From NCBI GenBank assembly GCA_963573385.1, contig CAUYLG010071273.1, forward strand, positions 32,501 to 96,500: DNA of 64,000 bases, given 5' to 3'. The number at the start of each line of letters is the position of its first letter. Position 1 is the first letter of the stretch. Of this stretch, positions 17,080 through 31,590 are shown one piece after another. The position numbers and the translations under genes were made by a program. Below the pieces are notes generated by a model that worked only from the letters and a program-made list of their open reading frames with translations, was not told the origin of the DNA and made no database searches. This DNA is from Cacajao melanocephalus (Eukaryota > Chordata > Mammalia > Primates > Pitheciidae).

Positions 17080-17865
17080 ACTTTAAATAAATCTATTTAA
17101 AATAGGGACCCTCTCCTAATAAATGGTGAAAACAAAAGAGGTTCGATGTAGAGTTTGTCTTGAAACTTAGAATTTGCCTTAAAATTTATGAATATAGATG
17201 TATCTCATTTTTAGATTAAGGCTATAATTGCACCTATAATCTTAGACTGAACAAAGAAGGAATCAAATGTTAATTTGGGGGGGTATACATTTTTCAGTGC
17301 AAAATTGTATGATGGCTCACTCTGTGGGCCATTCTTTGTGGTCGATTTTCACAGCATGGTCTTAGAGTGTCATTTTTGCAAAATTATCCAAAGGCTTCAT
17401 GCATTTTCACAAGGGCATATCTTAATCCACGGCACTCAAATGATTCTCTTTTGAGTGTCGACTGTATCATCCCTCTTGCCCATTTTTTTCTTTAACTCAA
17501 GAATGGCCAGATCCTCATTTGTCAATGGCGTTTCATAGAATTCTAATGGCTCTCCAGTGTCATTTTCACAACTCCATGAAATCCTGCAACTGTGGCACAA
17601 TTTGCAGTTTCATTTTGCCATCAATTTATATGGGCTTTGCAAAGTATTGTTGGAACATCTGACAATTAGTGAGACAGACAGTAAAGATGATCAGGGTTGA
17701 GCAAAGACAGCTAGAGTTCAGCACGAGGGGACGTTCAAGTGGGTGCTACTTTCATAGATACTCAGTTCTTTAGTGAGCATAGCTTTATGATGGCTTTCGC
17801 TGCCCTAGGGAAACGATCTGGATGCAGGTAATGAATAATCCTAAGATAATGAAGAGCCAGGAGTG
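17080..17865. promoter_or_regulatory. Candidate conserved non-coding element
   Basis: About 780 bp with no recognisable repeat, AT-rich but not simple, with words such as TTTGCAAAATTATCC, CAATTTATATGG and TGACAATTAG. It includes the inverted repeat at 17433-17457. Enhancer role is inference only. Confidence 0.35.
17433..17457. repeat. Inverted repeat with NK-homeodomain-like half sites
   Basis: CACTCAAA at 17433-17440 and its reverse complement TTTGAGTG at 17450-17457 around a 9-nt spacer. Confidence 0.9.
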
Positions 17866-18224
17866 TGGTGGTTCTCTTTATGTATCCAGAGCCTCCTTCC
17901 TATGAGAAAGAGCAGTGCAGGCAGCATGCTTTATTTGGCGTTTGCTCTGCTGGTTCTCTCTGGACCATATCTGACAGGAGCCTCTGAAAAGAATCAAGTC
18001 ACTTCTAACGTAGTAGAGCTTTACCAAAGACAGCTCCAGATCTGACTATGACCTCCTTAAATTGGGTTCTGTCAGCCTTCCCATCCTTGGATAGGCATAA
18101 GGTTCAATCCAAGATGACACTTCCTTGCCATTTCCCCAGGACTCAAGCAGACAGTGGGTAGTACTTTAGGAAATTCATTTCATCAAGCACCAGTGGTCAT
18201 CCAGGTCTTAAATAATGAGAGTAA

Positions 18225-18350
18225 CAAGTAAAATTGATTGAATAGGTACTTCCTATGTACCAGGTATTGTGGAAGCATTTTACAAGCAGGCTTTTATTTA
18301 ATTCTCACTGTCCTTTTGGTGTTAACTTCATTTTAAAGTTGAGGAAATAT
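18225..18350 (+). repeat. MIR, left part (split)
   Basis: GGTACTTCCTATGTACCAGGT and a TTTTAAAGTTGAGGAAA segment. It continues after the L1/Alu insertion at 19060. Confidence 0.65.
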
Positions 18351-18352
18351 GA

Positions 18353-19055
<703 letters not shown>

Positions 19056-19059
19056 CCAG

Positions 19060-19185
19060 GAAATAAAGACATAGAAAGATGATCATTTCCCATGTCACAC
19101 AGGAGGTATATTGTGACTTGAGATTTGAACCCAGGCACCCTGACTCTAAACCTCACTCTCATGACTAATATTGTACTGGGGACTA
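19060..19185 (+). repeat. MIR, right part (split)
   Basis: CCCATGTCACACAGGAGGTAT, then GATTTGAACCCAGGCACCCTG, the MIR 3' half interrupted by the L1. Confidence 0.65.
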
Positions 19186-19379
19186 AGCTGGCTTTTTCCT
19201 TCTGGGTTTGAATAATGCTGGGGGTAGAATGGAGACATTGTAGCAGTGGCACATTCAGGATCATCCAGCTCCCCTCTCACAGTGGGTAAGCCAAAGAAAT
19301 GAAGACCCCAGGAGATCGTGCCCAACTTGCCTAACTTGCCCAATGCAGTCTCCTAAATGAATAGCAAAGTGCAATTAAA

Positions 19380-20640
19380 ACCCAGGGTCTCCTAAAACTT
19401 TAACAAGTATATTTGCTGTTTAATTATGAATCCATTTAAAAAATTCTATTCCTAGGTCACGAAACTGTCTTTCAGGAAAGGCCACCCCAGAAAAGCTGTT
19501 GCCTCTGTCTCAACAAGCACAGAAGTATTTTCTCAGCGATGCCTCATTTCTTGAAACTAATAAAATAATTGGGTTGAACAGGCTCCATGCAGACTTTCCC
19601 CTACCAGTGAGCTCTTTTATAGCCACTAAAAAGTCACTTTTTGGGGGGTTCATTATCCCTCAAGATCTTGTGCTGCTCATTTGCATATGAAAGAGGAAGT
19701 TCATAAAAGCCCTTTCTTATTTTCTAACACGGGTTCAAATCAGGGGCCATTATCATCCTATAGAAAGACCCAAATGGCATATGGATCATTTTGGAGAAGG
19801 GGGCGAGCGCCTTTTAAGAGAATTGTTTTAGTTTTTGCAGGAAATTAATCAGAGGGATGGGCTTTGTGGAGCGAGGAGCAAATCTAATCTGTCCTTTGTT
19901 CGAATTTGCCTTGCTCCAATTCCTAGCAATTGTAGACAACATGCTCTTTTGTTTGGGAGACACTTGTTACATGCATAATTAGAGACTGCAGTAGCTGTGT
20001 TTAAAGAAAAACTGTTTTCCAATGTAATGTGTGATCTTGATAATAGTATTTTCATCAAAGGTAGCAATTACATTCATTAAGCTGGGACTGGCGTGGCAGC
20101 AAGGAAATTAAGTGGAAAGTGAATAAAAAGCTCCCCTCCCCCCACTTTTATCTCCTTCTCTTTATAAGTTGAAATGCACCATGGTGAGCTGTAACTGGGA
20201 AATACATAGTGAATATAAAAAAATAAAGTCCTCCTTAACCTTTCTGAATAATGACCCTGCAGATATCCTAGGGATGGCAACTATAGATGCAGTTTTCAAA
20301 TTAAAGGGCTTTATTCTACCTTAATTTCCTATGCAAGTTTTAAACGAGCCCAACATATGATTCAGGTCTTTAAAGGCTGCAGGGCTCTTTAGGATTAATT
20401 CACTGTTCTTTTCACACATAAATTAATAGTTTTGTGTTCTCAAAAAAAAAAAAACCCACAACAATGCATAAATCAACCAGTTTAGGAGAGAAACAAGGAC
20501 AGTTGTCTACTTTTAATTACCCCTTTAACTATTCATTTAGGTTTCCTTATGCTTTAATTTTAAGGATGTTGTAAATGAATTTCACACATTGGATGGAAAG
20601 ATAGCACAGGAAAAGAGTACTCACAGATTCCTGACTGTCA
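19380..20640. promoter_or_regulatory. Candidate enhancer / conserved non-coding cluster
   Basis: About 1.2 kb free of repeats. It carries an ATTTGCAT octamer (19679), ATGCATAATTAG (about 19972), CATCAAAG followed by CAATTACATTCATTAAG (about 20053), AGGATTAATTC (about 20391) and a TTTTAATTACCCC stretch (about 20511). The pattern resembles developmental enhancers. In human this gene desert leads to HMX3/HMX2, which is a plausible target but is inference. Confidence 0.4.
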
Positions 20641-20689
20641 CTGTGTTGTTGTGAGAAACTTATTCTGGAAAGACAAACCTATGTGTACA

Positions 20690-20735
20690 TATATGTATAC
20701 GTATGTATATATGTGTGTGTGTATGCGTGTATCTC
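20690..20735. repeat. Degenerate ATGTGTATG microsatellite
   Basis: Purine/pyrimidine alternating ATGTATAC, then GTGTGTGTGTATGCGTG. Confidence 0.85.
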
Positions 20736-20739
20736 CTCC

Positions 20740-21364
20740 AGACAGATGCTCTATGCTTATTCCCCTGGAATAATAAATGTTCTGCTTTAAAATGTCCTTG
20801 CAATTCCTCAAAGGGCTTGATGATTCCAATTTTATTCCGCAGAGCACAGTGACAGCCAGACATTCCTGGGCAAAAGTAGGTGAAGACACGCCACCTCCTC
20901 TCAGCACCCTAGCTTCCACCGTTAACCTGAAAAGCTTTCTGAGAAAATGAAACCAGTCCACAAAAATCAATTGGGAACCCTTATTTTTTGTGATTGGACA
21001 CACATAGCTCTGCAGCAAGAATCATCATCTCTAGATTGATTGACCCAAATGTCATGCAGATCGTCTTGGAATGGAAGCCAAAGAGCTTGAATGGTTTCAC
21101 ATTTTCTGCTGGCTGCACAGCTAGACGCGGCAGTGGCCTTGACAGCAAACCTCTAACCAAGTGGGTCAGGGTATTTTACTCTTGGCTAAAGGATTTACTG
21201 TAATTTGAGAAAAAGTGGGACTTCAGAAGTTTTAAAACTTTACTTTCTGATCTGCTCATTAGCAGTTGTTTTGACTTTATGACAAAGGAACGTTGAATGA
21301 GGAGCCAGGAGAGCCAGCCTGTGGTCCCAGCTGGTAATTTATGGAATGGCTCAGTACTCTGCTG
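20740..21364. other. Repeat-poor unassigned sequence
   Basis: No repeat or gene recognised. It continues the composition of the preceding candidate regulatory block. Confidence 0.5.
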
Positions 21365-21490
21365 AGGCTCATACACATTGTGTACCTTATGTTTTACAGC
21401 AGCCTTTCGAAATGGGCATTAGTGTCATTATCATGCCCAGTTTACCCTTAAGAAAACAAAACCTTAGAGAGGTCAAGTAACCACAACCTT
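21365..21490 (+). repeat. MIR fragment
   Basis: CATTATCATGCCCAGTTTACC, then CCTTAGAGAGGTCAAGTAACC. Confidence 0.6.
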
Positions 21491-21492
21491 GG

Positions 21493-21835
21493 TCAGAATG
21501 TTTGTGTTCCCCTCCTCCAAAGCCATGTGTTGAAACCTAATTCCCAATGTAGTGATAGTAAGAGGTGGGGCCTCAGTGAGGAATCCACCCTCATCAATGG
21601 GATTAGTGTCTTTAGAAAAGAAGCCTGAGGAAGCTTGTGTGCTCCTTTGTTATGTGAGGATGCAGTGAAAAGCTAGCATCTATGAAGCAGAGTGAGCCCT
21701 CACCAGACAGATTCCCATCTCCCCACACCTTGAACTTGGATTTCCCAGCCTCCAGAACTGTGAGCAATACATTTCTGTTACTTGTAAGTTGCCCAGTATA
21801 AGGTATTTTGTCATGGCAGCCATGAGATACCCACT
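21493..21835 (+). mobile_element. MLT1-type MaLR LTR
   Basis: Forward LTR: AAGCCATGTGTTGAAACCTAA, AGGTGGGGCCTCAGTGAGGA, CCAGCCTCCAGAACTGTGAG, then GGTATTTTGTCATGGCAGCC. Confidence 0.85.
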
Positions 21836-21839
21836 GCAG

Positions 21840-22910
21840 GTGTGCACTTAAGAAGTGGTGGAGCAGACAGCCAAACTCCACACTCTGATGTCAGTGCCTA
21901 TGCTCTTAGTCATCTGCTATGGGAACTTGGGAGCAAGGGCCTTTGCCTCTCTGGACTCAGATACCCCCTATACAAAATAAGGGGGTAGCAAGCAAATCTA
22001 AGGGACAATAGGCTGGGATCGTCCAGGGACACTAAGACTTATGGCACCTGATCCGTGAGCAGCTCTGGATTCTAGCTCTAGTTCTATGAAAGAGTAAAAA
22101 TCACACCCTACGTCCTCTTACACCCTCAATCAGTGTGACATCAACTCTGAGCTCTCAGCCCAATAATTCCATGGAATATCTAACTCTGGGAGGGCTCTTT
22201 TCCCCAAGAGTTCTGTCTGGGTTCTGGGATCTTGCCCAGGGCCATGAGATAAAGCAGTCTCCTAAGCCTCCGTCACCTCCTGTGCTCCTTACTTCCTTGA
22301 GAGAGAGGTCACTTCTCCTGGCCCAGGTGCTTTCTTCAGGCCAGCTTCTCTGCTTTGTTTGGGATATGCCTGACATCCAGTACCTTTCACGAGGCTGGAG
22401 GGCTCGGCCCAGGACCCAGCCTCCTGGTGTCCCCCATGCCATTCCCTCCTACCCTCTGATGCACTGTCTTGGGGTGCTAGTCTAGGCTACTCATGGGACC
22501 TGATCATCTCTCTCTTATCCAAATGTAGGGAAATCTCTCACCAATTTGGAGAAAATTCTTCTCTCCTCATGCCTTATTCTTCACATTGAACTTAATTTTT
22601 CCCTTTCCTGTCAAACCTTGTCCTTCTCTTCAAATTTAGACTTTTAGACAAAAGCCAGGAGGTGCTGCCACCAACCTCAATGAAGGCAAGAAGTGTAGGA
22701 GCCTGCTTGAGCAGGGAGAAAAGAGAGAGAGAAGAAAGTAATAGCTCCCAAAATTAAGCTTGCCATGCTCCTTCAAAGCCCAAAGCTCTTGGAGACCATA
22801 CAGCTTGCTTGGTGAGGACCTCTGGGCACCACTTGCTACTTTGAGGGAGAAACTGCTGCATCTTCAAGAGCAGTACAGACGGACAGAACTTTCAGGGAAA
22901 ACGAAAATGC
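21840..22910. other. Unassigned intergenic sequence
   Basis: A 116-codon ORF at 22135-22485 has no recognisable homology and sits opposite a 95-codon ORF; probably chance. Confidence 0.5.
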
Positions 22911-22911
22911 T

Positions 22912-23255
22912 GGATGTCTGTGCTGCCCAGCATGGTCACCACTGGCCACACGTGACTAACAAGCACTTGAAACGTGGCTAGTATAACCAAGGAAATGATT
23001 GCTCATTAAAAAAAAATTAACTTATTTAAATTTAGATAGGTATCTGAAATCATAAAAATATAATTTCTCAAATCATTTTATAAAGAAATACAGTACAAAA
23101 CCAGTATCTAGTTAAAAGCATAAGGAAGAACAATAGATGACTGTCATGAATATATATGCAATAATCCTCCTAATAAAAGAGCAAAAGACCAAAAAATAAT
23201 TTGTATAGACACACATGGCTGGTGGCCGTCATACTGAACAGCACGGTTCTAGAGA
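22912..23255. mobile_element. DNA transposon remnant with inverted ends
   Basis: Begins GTCTGTGCTGCCCAGCATGG with CCACTGGCCACACGTG, and ends with the mirrored ACACATGGCTGGTGGC and CTGAACAGCACGG. This is the layout of a hAT-type palindromic element with an AT-rich centre. Confidence 0.6.
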
Positions 23256-24000
23256 AATCATGGAAGAGGAGTGTAACCCAACTTACATTTGAAAGAATGT
23301 CTCAGGCTGCTAGATAGAAAGTGAACTGGACTGCAGGAAGAGTGGAAGCTGGAAGCCAGTTAAGAGGCTTATTGTGCTGTTCCTAGTGCAAGATCATACC
23401 TTAGATTAGACTATGGTGTTAGTGGAGAAGAAAGACTGGACAGATTTAAAAACTACTTCGGAGGTGGAACCAGAGGTGGCGGCCTGCTGGTGACTGGAAC
23501 TCAGGTGCCACACTCCACTCTAAAACCACATTTGCAGTTAAACAGATTCACCCTCTTTAGGAATCACTTTGGGCCATTCATTGATCTTCATGGATGCCCT
23601 TGATGGAGGATATGTCTTCTAGTGTGGATACGGTTTCAAGCCACGTGAGGTGCCTGAGAGGAGGGTGGCCCCGCCTCTATCCAAACTACAAATCCACTCA
23701 TAGGAGCTGGTAAATACCAAAGGTTGATTTTCCAAATAATGTTTTAATGTCCCCAAGCCCCCACTGGAATAAAGACAATGAGTAAACAAAAAGAGAAATA
23801 GCTCAGAAGCAGCTACTCTTTAAAGAAAAAGCACTAACCAAACCATGCTTCCTATCTGGCCATCCATCTTACAGGTATGTTTTCTCAGCACCTACTCTCA
23901 GCCTTTCTGGAGGCTGCTCCAGAAAGGGGCTGGCGGAAAGAGAAGGTTTTTTCTATTTTACCCCAAATTAGGTAATTCCACCAAAGCTCTTCAGGGTTTT
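23256..24000. other. Unassigned intergenic sequence
   Basis: No recognised gene or repeat. Confidence 0.5.
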
Positions 24001-24296
24001 GGCTTCTCTTTCCTCCTTCTGTCTCTTTGTGTTCCAATCGACAGTTCCAGAAATTCCATGAATTGGCTTGTCTTTCCAACAGTTTCACATGGTGCCTGAG
24101 CAACATTTTGCAATATTAGTAATTCACATTACTCCTACGTTATATTAACTACATAGGTCTAGTTGTAACATGCATGGCACATGATTGTAATTCTCTACAT
24201 TAGCTGATGGATACTGAATGTAGAATTGTGAATAGTCTTATTTTTTATAAACGATATTTAATAACATTTAAAGTTTCAAAAAATTAAATGTAAAAT
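24001..24296 (+). repeat. Local duplication, copy A
   Basis: Shares a long, nearly identical stretch with 26370-26650, for example TTCCATGAATTGGCTTGTCT and TCTCTACATTAGCTGATG. I do not recognise it as a standard repeat family. Confidence 0.9.
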
Positions 24297-24479
24297 CCCT
24301 TAAGCTTTTCTCAGCCAGAAAAAAGCTTTTAATTTCCTAAACTCATTTTGATATATTTCTCCTTTTTTCTTCCCTAATAAGAGTAACTAGTCCTCCTTTG
24401 GGCTAAATGTACTCAGCACCCTATGGATGCAGGCTCAGCTGCAACAAATCTTTTTCTTCTCTTCTCCTTTTTCTTTTCA

Positions 24480-24772
24480 AATGGAGACAGGGTCTCTCAC
24501 TCTGTTGTCCAGGCTGGAGTGCAGTGGTGTGATCTCTGCTCACTGCAACCTATGCCTCCCAGGCTCAAGCAATCTTCTCACCTCAGCCTCCTGAGTCGCT
24601 GAGACTACAGGTGCACACCACTACACCTGGCTAAATTTTGTATTTTACTGTAGAGACAGGGTTTCACCATGTCGCCCAGGTTAGTCTTGAACTCCTGAGC
24701 TCAAACGATCCTCCCCCTCAGCCTCACAAAGTGCTGGGATTACAGGTGTGAACCCCTTGCCCAGCCCATTGT
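24480..24772 (-). repeat. Alu
   Basis: Full-length reverse Alu from ATGGAGACAGGGTCTC to CCCTTGCCCAGCCC. Confidence 0.92.
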
Positions 24773-25058
24773 GGTTTTAATTTGCATTTTCCTGATTACA
24801 AATGAGGTAGAGCATCTTTTTGCATGTTAATTGGCCAATCCAGTTTACTATTCCTATAAGATGTCTATTCACGTCTTTTGCCCATTTCTACTGTGTTGTT
24901 GTTTTTCTCATTATTTCCCATTTGTCTATATTCTGAATACTAATTTTTTGTTATATATTGCAAGTATCTTGTCCAAGTTTTTGTTGAGAGAATTCTGAAT
25001 TTTAATGTACTCGAACTTATCAATCTTTTGTGTTTTGCTTAAAAAATCCTGTCCTACC

Positions 25059-25375
<317 letters not shown>

Positions 25376-25449
25376 TTATGAAGTAGAGTCCTCTATTTTC
25401 TTCTTATAAAAATGCAAAATGCTCTGGAAAGTCTCAGTAATAGTAGCAT

Positions 25450-25570
25450 TATTTTTGGAGACAAGGGGACTCCTTATGTTGCCCAGGCTGAACTCCTAGG
25501 ATCAAGCAGTCCTCCTGCCTCAGCTTCCCAAGTAGCTGAAATTACAGGGGTGAGCCACCATGCCTGGACT
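25450..25570 (-). repeat. Alu monomer (FLAM-like)
   Basis: TTATGTTGCCCAGGCTGAACT to GAGCCACCATGCCTGG. Confidence 0.75.
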
Positions 25571-25629
25571 TTTGTTACAATTGATGAACCTACATTGACA
25601 TAATAACCACCCAAGTCTATGCTTTACAT

Positions 25630-26335
<706 letters not shown>

Positions 26336-26369
26336 AATAATTTCCCATTGTGCTGAGCTTCCCTTTTAC

Positions 26370-26650
26370 GGCTTCTCTTTGTCTTCTGACAAGCAGTTCC
26401 AGAAGTTCCATGAATTGGCTTGTCTTTCCAACAGTTTCACATGGTGCCTGAGGAACATTTTGCAATATTAAAAATTCACATTACTCCTCAACATGATTAA
26501 CTAAGTAGGTCTAGATGTAACATGCATGGAACATGGTTGTAATTCTCTACATTAGCTGATGAACACTGAATGTAGAATTGTGAATAGTCTTGTTTTTTAT
26601 AAAAAATATTTAATAGCATTTAATTAAAATGTCAAAAAATTAAATGTAAA
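26370..26650 (+). repeat. Local duplication, copy B
   Basis: Second copy of 24001-24296, direct orientation, about 2.35 kb away, with small indels and an AT-rich 3' end. Confidence 0.9.
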
Positions 26651-26945
26651 AATTCAATTTCAGGTAAATAAATTTCACTAAAATTTTTACTTATTGGAAT
26701 TTTATTTTGCTTGTGATATTAATTTTAAGCATTTTAGAAGAAAAATAACTTCTTTAAAAACATGAAAAAATTAATTTTTAATTTTTATGCTAATTTTAAT
26801 CTACATTTTAAATAAGAATATATTCTAATTTTGCACACTTTCAATAAAATTACATTTAAAAATAACCCTGTGGATCATAATGTGTACACATCAAGATTAT
26901 AATAGAAATAAAAAATACAAAAGTAGAGTTTAAAAAACAAAAAAT
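26651..26945. other. AT-rich unassigned sequence
   Basis: Very A/T-rich, no gene or named repeat recognised. Confidence 0.5.
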
Positions 26946-27060
26946 GAGCTGGGTGTAGGGGCTCACATCTATAATACCAATGCTTTGGGAGGCTGAGGTG
27001 GGAGGATCCCTTGAGGCCAGGAGTCTGAGATTGCAGTGAGCTATGTCTCTATTAAAAAAA
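26946..27060 (+). repeat. Alu, internally deleted
   Basis: GAGCTGGGTGTAGGGGCTCAC, then an abrupt join to GATTGCAGTGAGCTATG. Confidence 0.8.
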
Positions 27061-27167
27061 TATAAAAACAAGAAAGAAAAAGTTGAAGAAGAAAGAAATA
27101 GAAAATCTTTACAGAGGTGGTCTGCTTTTTAAAACTCAGAAACAAGTAAGCACAAAGAGACATTACT

Positions 27168-27450
27168 TTTTTTTTTTTTTGAGACAGAGTCTCCTTCTGT
27201 TGCCCAGGCTGGAAGGCAATGGCACAATCTCAGCTCACTGCAACTTCTACCTCCTGAGTTCAAGAGATTTTTCTGCCTCAGCCTCCCACAGGCGCCCGCC
27301 ACCACGCCCGGCTACTTTTTTGTATTTTTAATAGAGACGGGGTTTCACCATGTTGGTCAGGCTGGTCTCCAGCTCCTGACCTCAGGTGATTTGCCTGCCT
27401 CAGCCTCCCCAAGTGCTGGGTTTAGAGGTGTGAGCCACTGCGCCTGGTCC
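27168..27450 (-). repeat. Alu
   Basis: Reverse Alu, flanked by CATTAC on both sides (short TSD). Confidence 0.94.
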
Positions 27451-27975
27451 ATTACATAGTCCTTATTTAATGAAGATTTAATTACTAATTAGAACACTCA
27501 AAATGTATATGAAAACTATTCTTATCAAACCCACAATATGAACAGGTTGAAATCCTTGCAGTTTTACTTTCTGTGTTAATTAATTAATATAATTACTAAT
27601 GAAGACAATAAACCCATAGCTGGGCCTCCAATTTCAGTGGAGCTCCAGGCCCAGGAGCAGCCGGCGTGCTGGCTCAGTCTCCAGAGGACAGTTGCAGAGA
27701 AATCCTGGAGGGGTCTGATGATCTCTTACACAGAGCATGCTGAAATAACCACAGAGCCTAAGTGAAAAAAACCCACAAACTGAGGTTGCAAAAGTGGTAC
27801 AGGAACTTAGGGCAAAGATGTCAGAAGTCAAGAACATGGTCAACTTCAGAAGAGCACAAGAGAGACGACTCTTCAGAGAAATGACATAAAAGCCTTGAGC
27901 TAACCAACCAGGTAAGTAACCGGCCACAAAAGCACGTCCTTCTGCTGCCAGACATGAGCCAGGAAAGAGATATTC
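27451..27975. other. Unassigned intergenic sequence
   Basis: Repeat-poor. A perfect donor-like CAG|GTAAGT lies at 27909-27917 on the plus strand with no supported exon. Confidence 0.5.
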
Positions 27976-27979
27976 CATT

Positions 27980-28276
27980 TATTTATTTATTGACAGGGTC
28001 TTGCTCTGTCACCCAGTCTGGAGTGTAGTGGCATAATCTCAGCTCTCTGCAACCTCCACCCCCTGGGCTCGAGCAAGCATCCCACCTCAGTTTCTCACTA
28101 GCTGGGACCACAGTGGGCACCACTATGCCTGGCTACTTTTTTTTTTTTGTATTTTTTGTAGAGATGGGATTTTGCCATGTTGCCAGGCTGGTCTCAAACT
28201 CCTGAGCTCAAGCAGTCCACCCATCTTGGCCTCCCAAGGTGCTGGGATTATAGACATGAGCCACTGCACCTGGCTA
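27980..28276 (-). repeat. Alu
   Basis: Reverse full-length diverged Alu with a TTTATTTATTTATTG head. Confidence 0.92.
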
Positions 28277-28479
28277 GATGCTCCTTTTATATGCCAGTGG
28301 CTATTACGGCCTTTGCATAATAGATTACAATTTTTTCCTCTAAGGGACCAGTGAGAAATGCTGCAGCATTTGACTTGGATTCGGGGCCTTTATCATCTAT
28401 ATTATTAGTCAGAGATGATGAATTAAACTTGTTTTGAAATTTTGTTCTTCTGGAGATTGCCCTGGTTTGCTGAGGCACA

Positions 28480-29275
28480 GTAGGAATTTTAGTCCAAAAA
28501 ATCGGCTTGAATCAGGTAAACATTTATATAAATTTAGGGTCAACTGAGGTGAGAAGTGTGTTAACCAAAATGCAGCATGCACGCTCACACCAAATAATGA
28601 CTTGCCTATGAGAATGTCAGCTGATGCGCAGAGTCTAAATTCTTCCCATAATGTGAAAAAAAGAAACCCACCCCAAACTCATGTCTATCTCTATCTGACG
28701 ACTGTTTTGATAGCAGTTTATTTCAACCTGGGTAATTCCCAACGCTTCTTGCCCATCGGATAAATGAAGGTTTGTTTCAGTCTCAAAATACTCTTTATTA
28801 CAAAATACATTTAAAATGCACTGAGCAACAATCAATAAGCATATCCTTAGCCTTTGTCTACTTGCAGAAATCAGATTGGGACAATGGAGTATGAATGTGT
28901 AAAGGAACTGTACGTATACTTTACAGCGATGGGTTTCTGCTATAGACAGGGTGTAAAATAAGGCAAGGCTCAAAGGACTTTCCATTCAGCCAGATGTTCT
29001 CCCTTCAGACTCCCTGACCCTCCAAAGGCACCAAAAGTTACATTCCTGCTATTACTTCATCATTAGTTTGCATATTCAACAGGAAAAAAAAATCCATTTC
29101 CAAGAGAAATGGTTAGATTTCAAAACACCATGCCTAAGGTGATTTATCTTATCAGTGGTTTATTCATTAACTCTTGAACTAATAAAGTGAAATTTCATTA
29201 AAGCAAGCCCCACGGAGGCTCCTATTTTGCAGTGGAGAATTGTGAACACCTTGCCCTAAATTGTTTTCGGTTCCA
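28480..29275. promoter_or_regulatory. Candidate conserved non-coding block
   Basis: Repeat-free, with TCATTAGTTTGCATATTC (about 29060) and TTATTCATTAACTC (about 29160). Regulatory status is inference. Confidence 0.25.
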
Positions 29276-29489
29276 CCGAACTCAGAGAACAGCTGGCGTG
29301 TGGCTTCTCAGCCTCACACTGGGAGGGTGAATGGGGATCCATAAGGACCTCTGACCTCAGGAGGATGGAGGGAAGGGGCCTCCCTGCTCCCTTTCTGCTT
29401 CTTCGCTGTCTAAGCAGGTGGGTCTCTGGGGAGCAGTTGGAAAGGAAAGTGGACTTGGGATGGAATCATTTTGAGCACCCTACTCAAGT

Positions 29490-29625
29490 CTTAGTGTGCC
29501 ATGAAAATCCCTTGGCAGATCACTAAACATGCAGGTTTCCAGGCCCCAGCCCCAAAGATCAGACTCATAGTTCAGGAAATATGCCTTTTTACAGGCATCC
29601 TAAGTGATCTGTAGGCTGAAAACCC
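29490..29625 (+). mobile_element. MER5A-like hAT element
   Basis: CATGCAGGTTTCCAGGCCCC, CAGACTCATAGTTCAGGAAA and TTTTTACAGGCATCCTAAGTG follow the MER5A order. Confidence 0.65.
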
Positions 29626-30249
29626 AGGAGATGGTCAGTCCTTCCTGAGTACTTCATCTGACTTTTATACCACTAGGCTTATGTAAGACTTCCTGATCTC
29701 TGTCTCCTACTCTCATTGTTCACCTGCATCTTAGACATAAATTTCCAAAGCCTACTGGACAGATCTAAAAATAAACTCTATATCCAATGACGGGGACACT
29801 CTGGGAACAGTATTCCACCGTCTGCACATTGAAGTCTCTGGAAGTTATTCTAAAAGCACAGTGAAGTTTGAGAACCAATTGTGTAGAGAATGAAGAGGCA
29901 CAATGGCAGAATCTTGATAAAAAATTTCCATTTAAGGCCAGAGAGGCCAAGGATGAGTCAGTCAAAAAGAGGAGGTGCTTTGTCAAAGGAGCAAAGAGAT
30001 TTTAGGAAGACAAGGACTGTCTGAAACTATATAAATTGGGACAAATATAATAGGCCACCAATTAAAGGTAAAAGGATGGCTTTGGAGAACATTGTTTAAA
30101 CTCACTGACAAAATGAACACCAGGTTAAAAATGTATTAAGGAGCAATGAGGATGAGGAACTGCTGTAGAGAAAGTGGCCGCTATCCATCTTTTCAACACT
30201 GCAGAGCAGTGGCTCACTGGGAATTGATTTTTTAAGGATGGGGAGACAT
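29626..30249. other. Unassigned intergenic sequence
   Basis: No gene. Possibly another degenerate MER5-type end near 29855 (AGTTTGAGAACCAATTG). Confidence 0.45.
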
Positions 30250-31205
<956 letters not shown>

Positions 31206-31383
31206 TCGTTTGTAGGTTGTGGGAGGGAGCCCATAGGGCTAGAAAGTCCACAAAGGATATCAAGAAAGAATAATGCCTCAAGTGTCCAGGGGAAGACTTC
31301 TCTCTTTCTCTTCTTTTGGTATGACGTCGAGACAGACTGACCAACCTTTTCAGTCAAAATTTGATTTAGAAGCAATCATTTAC

Positions 31384-31590
31384 TCAGGGGTTGGCAAACT
31401 TTTTCCTAAAGGTGCTAGAGAGTAAACATTTTAGGTTTTGTGGGCAAGTGGCAAAATTGAGAATACTGTACATACCTATATAACATTTAAAACATAAAAA
31501 CACATTCTTGGCTTGTAGGCCGTAACAAAAATAGGCAGAGGCTTGGATTTGGCCCATGGGCCATACTTTGTCCATCCGATTTAAATGAAG
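31384..31590 (+). mobile_element. hAT-Charlie type MITE
   Basis: AGGGGTTGGCAAACTTTTTCC to TTGGCCCATGGGCCATACTTT, matching the widespread 'ggggtcagcaaactttttctg' element. Confidence 0.75.

Noticed and set aside
22135..22485. 116-codon ORF
   Set aside because: No homology recognised and a 95-codon ORF covers the opposite strand.
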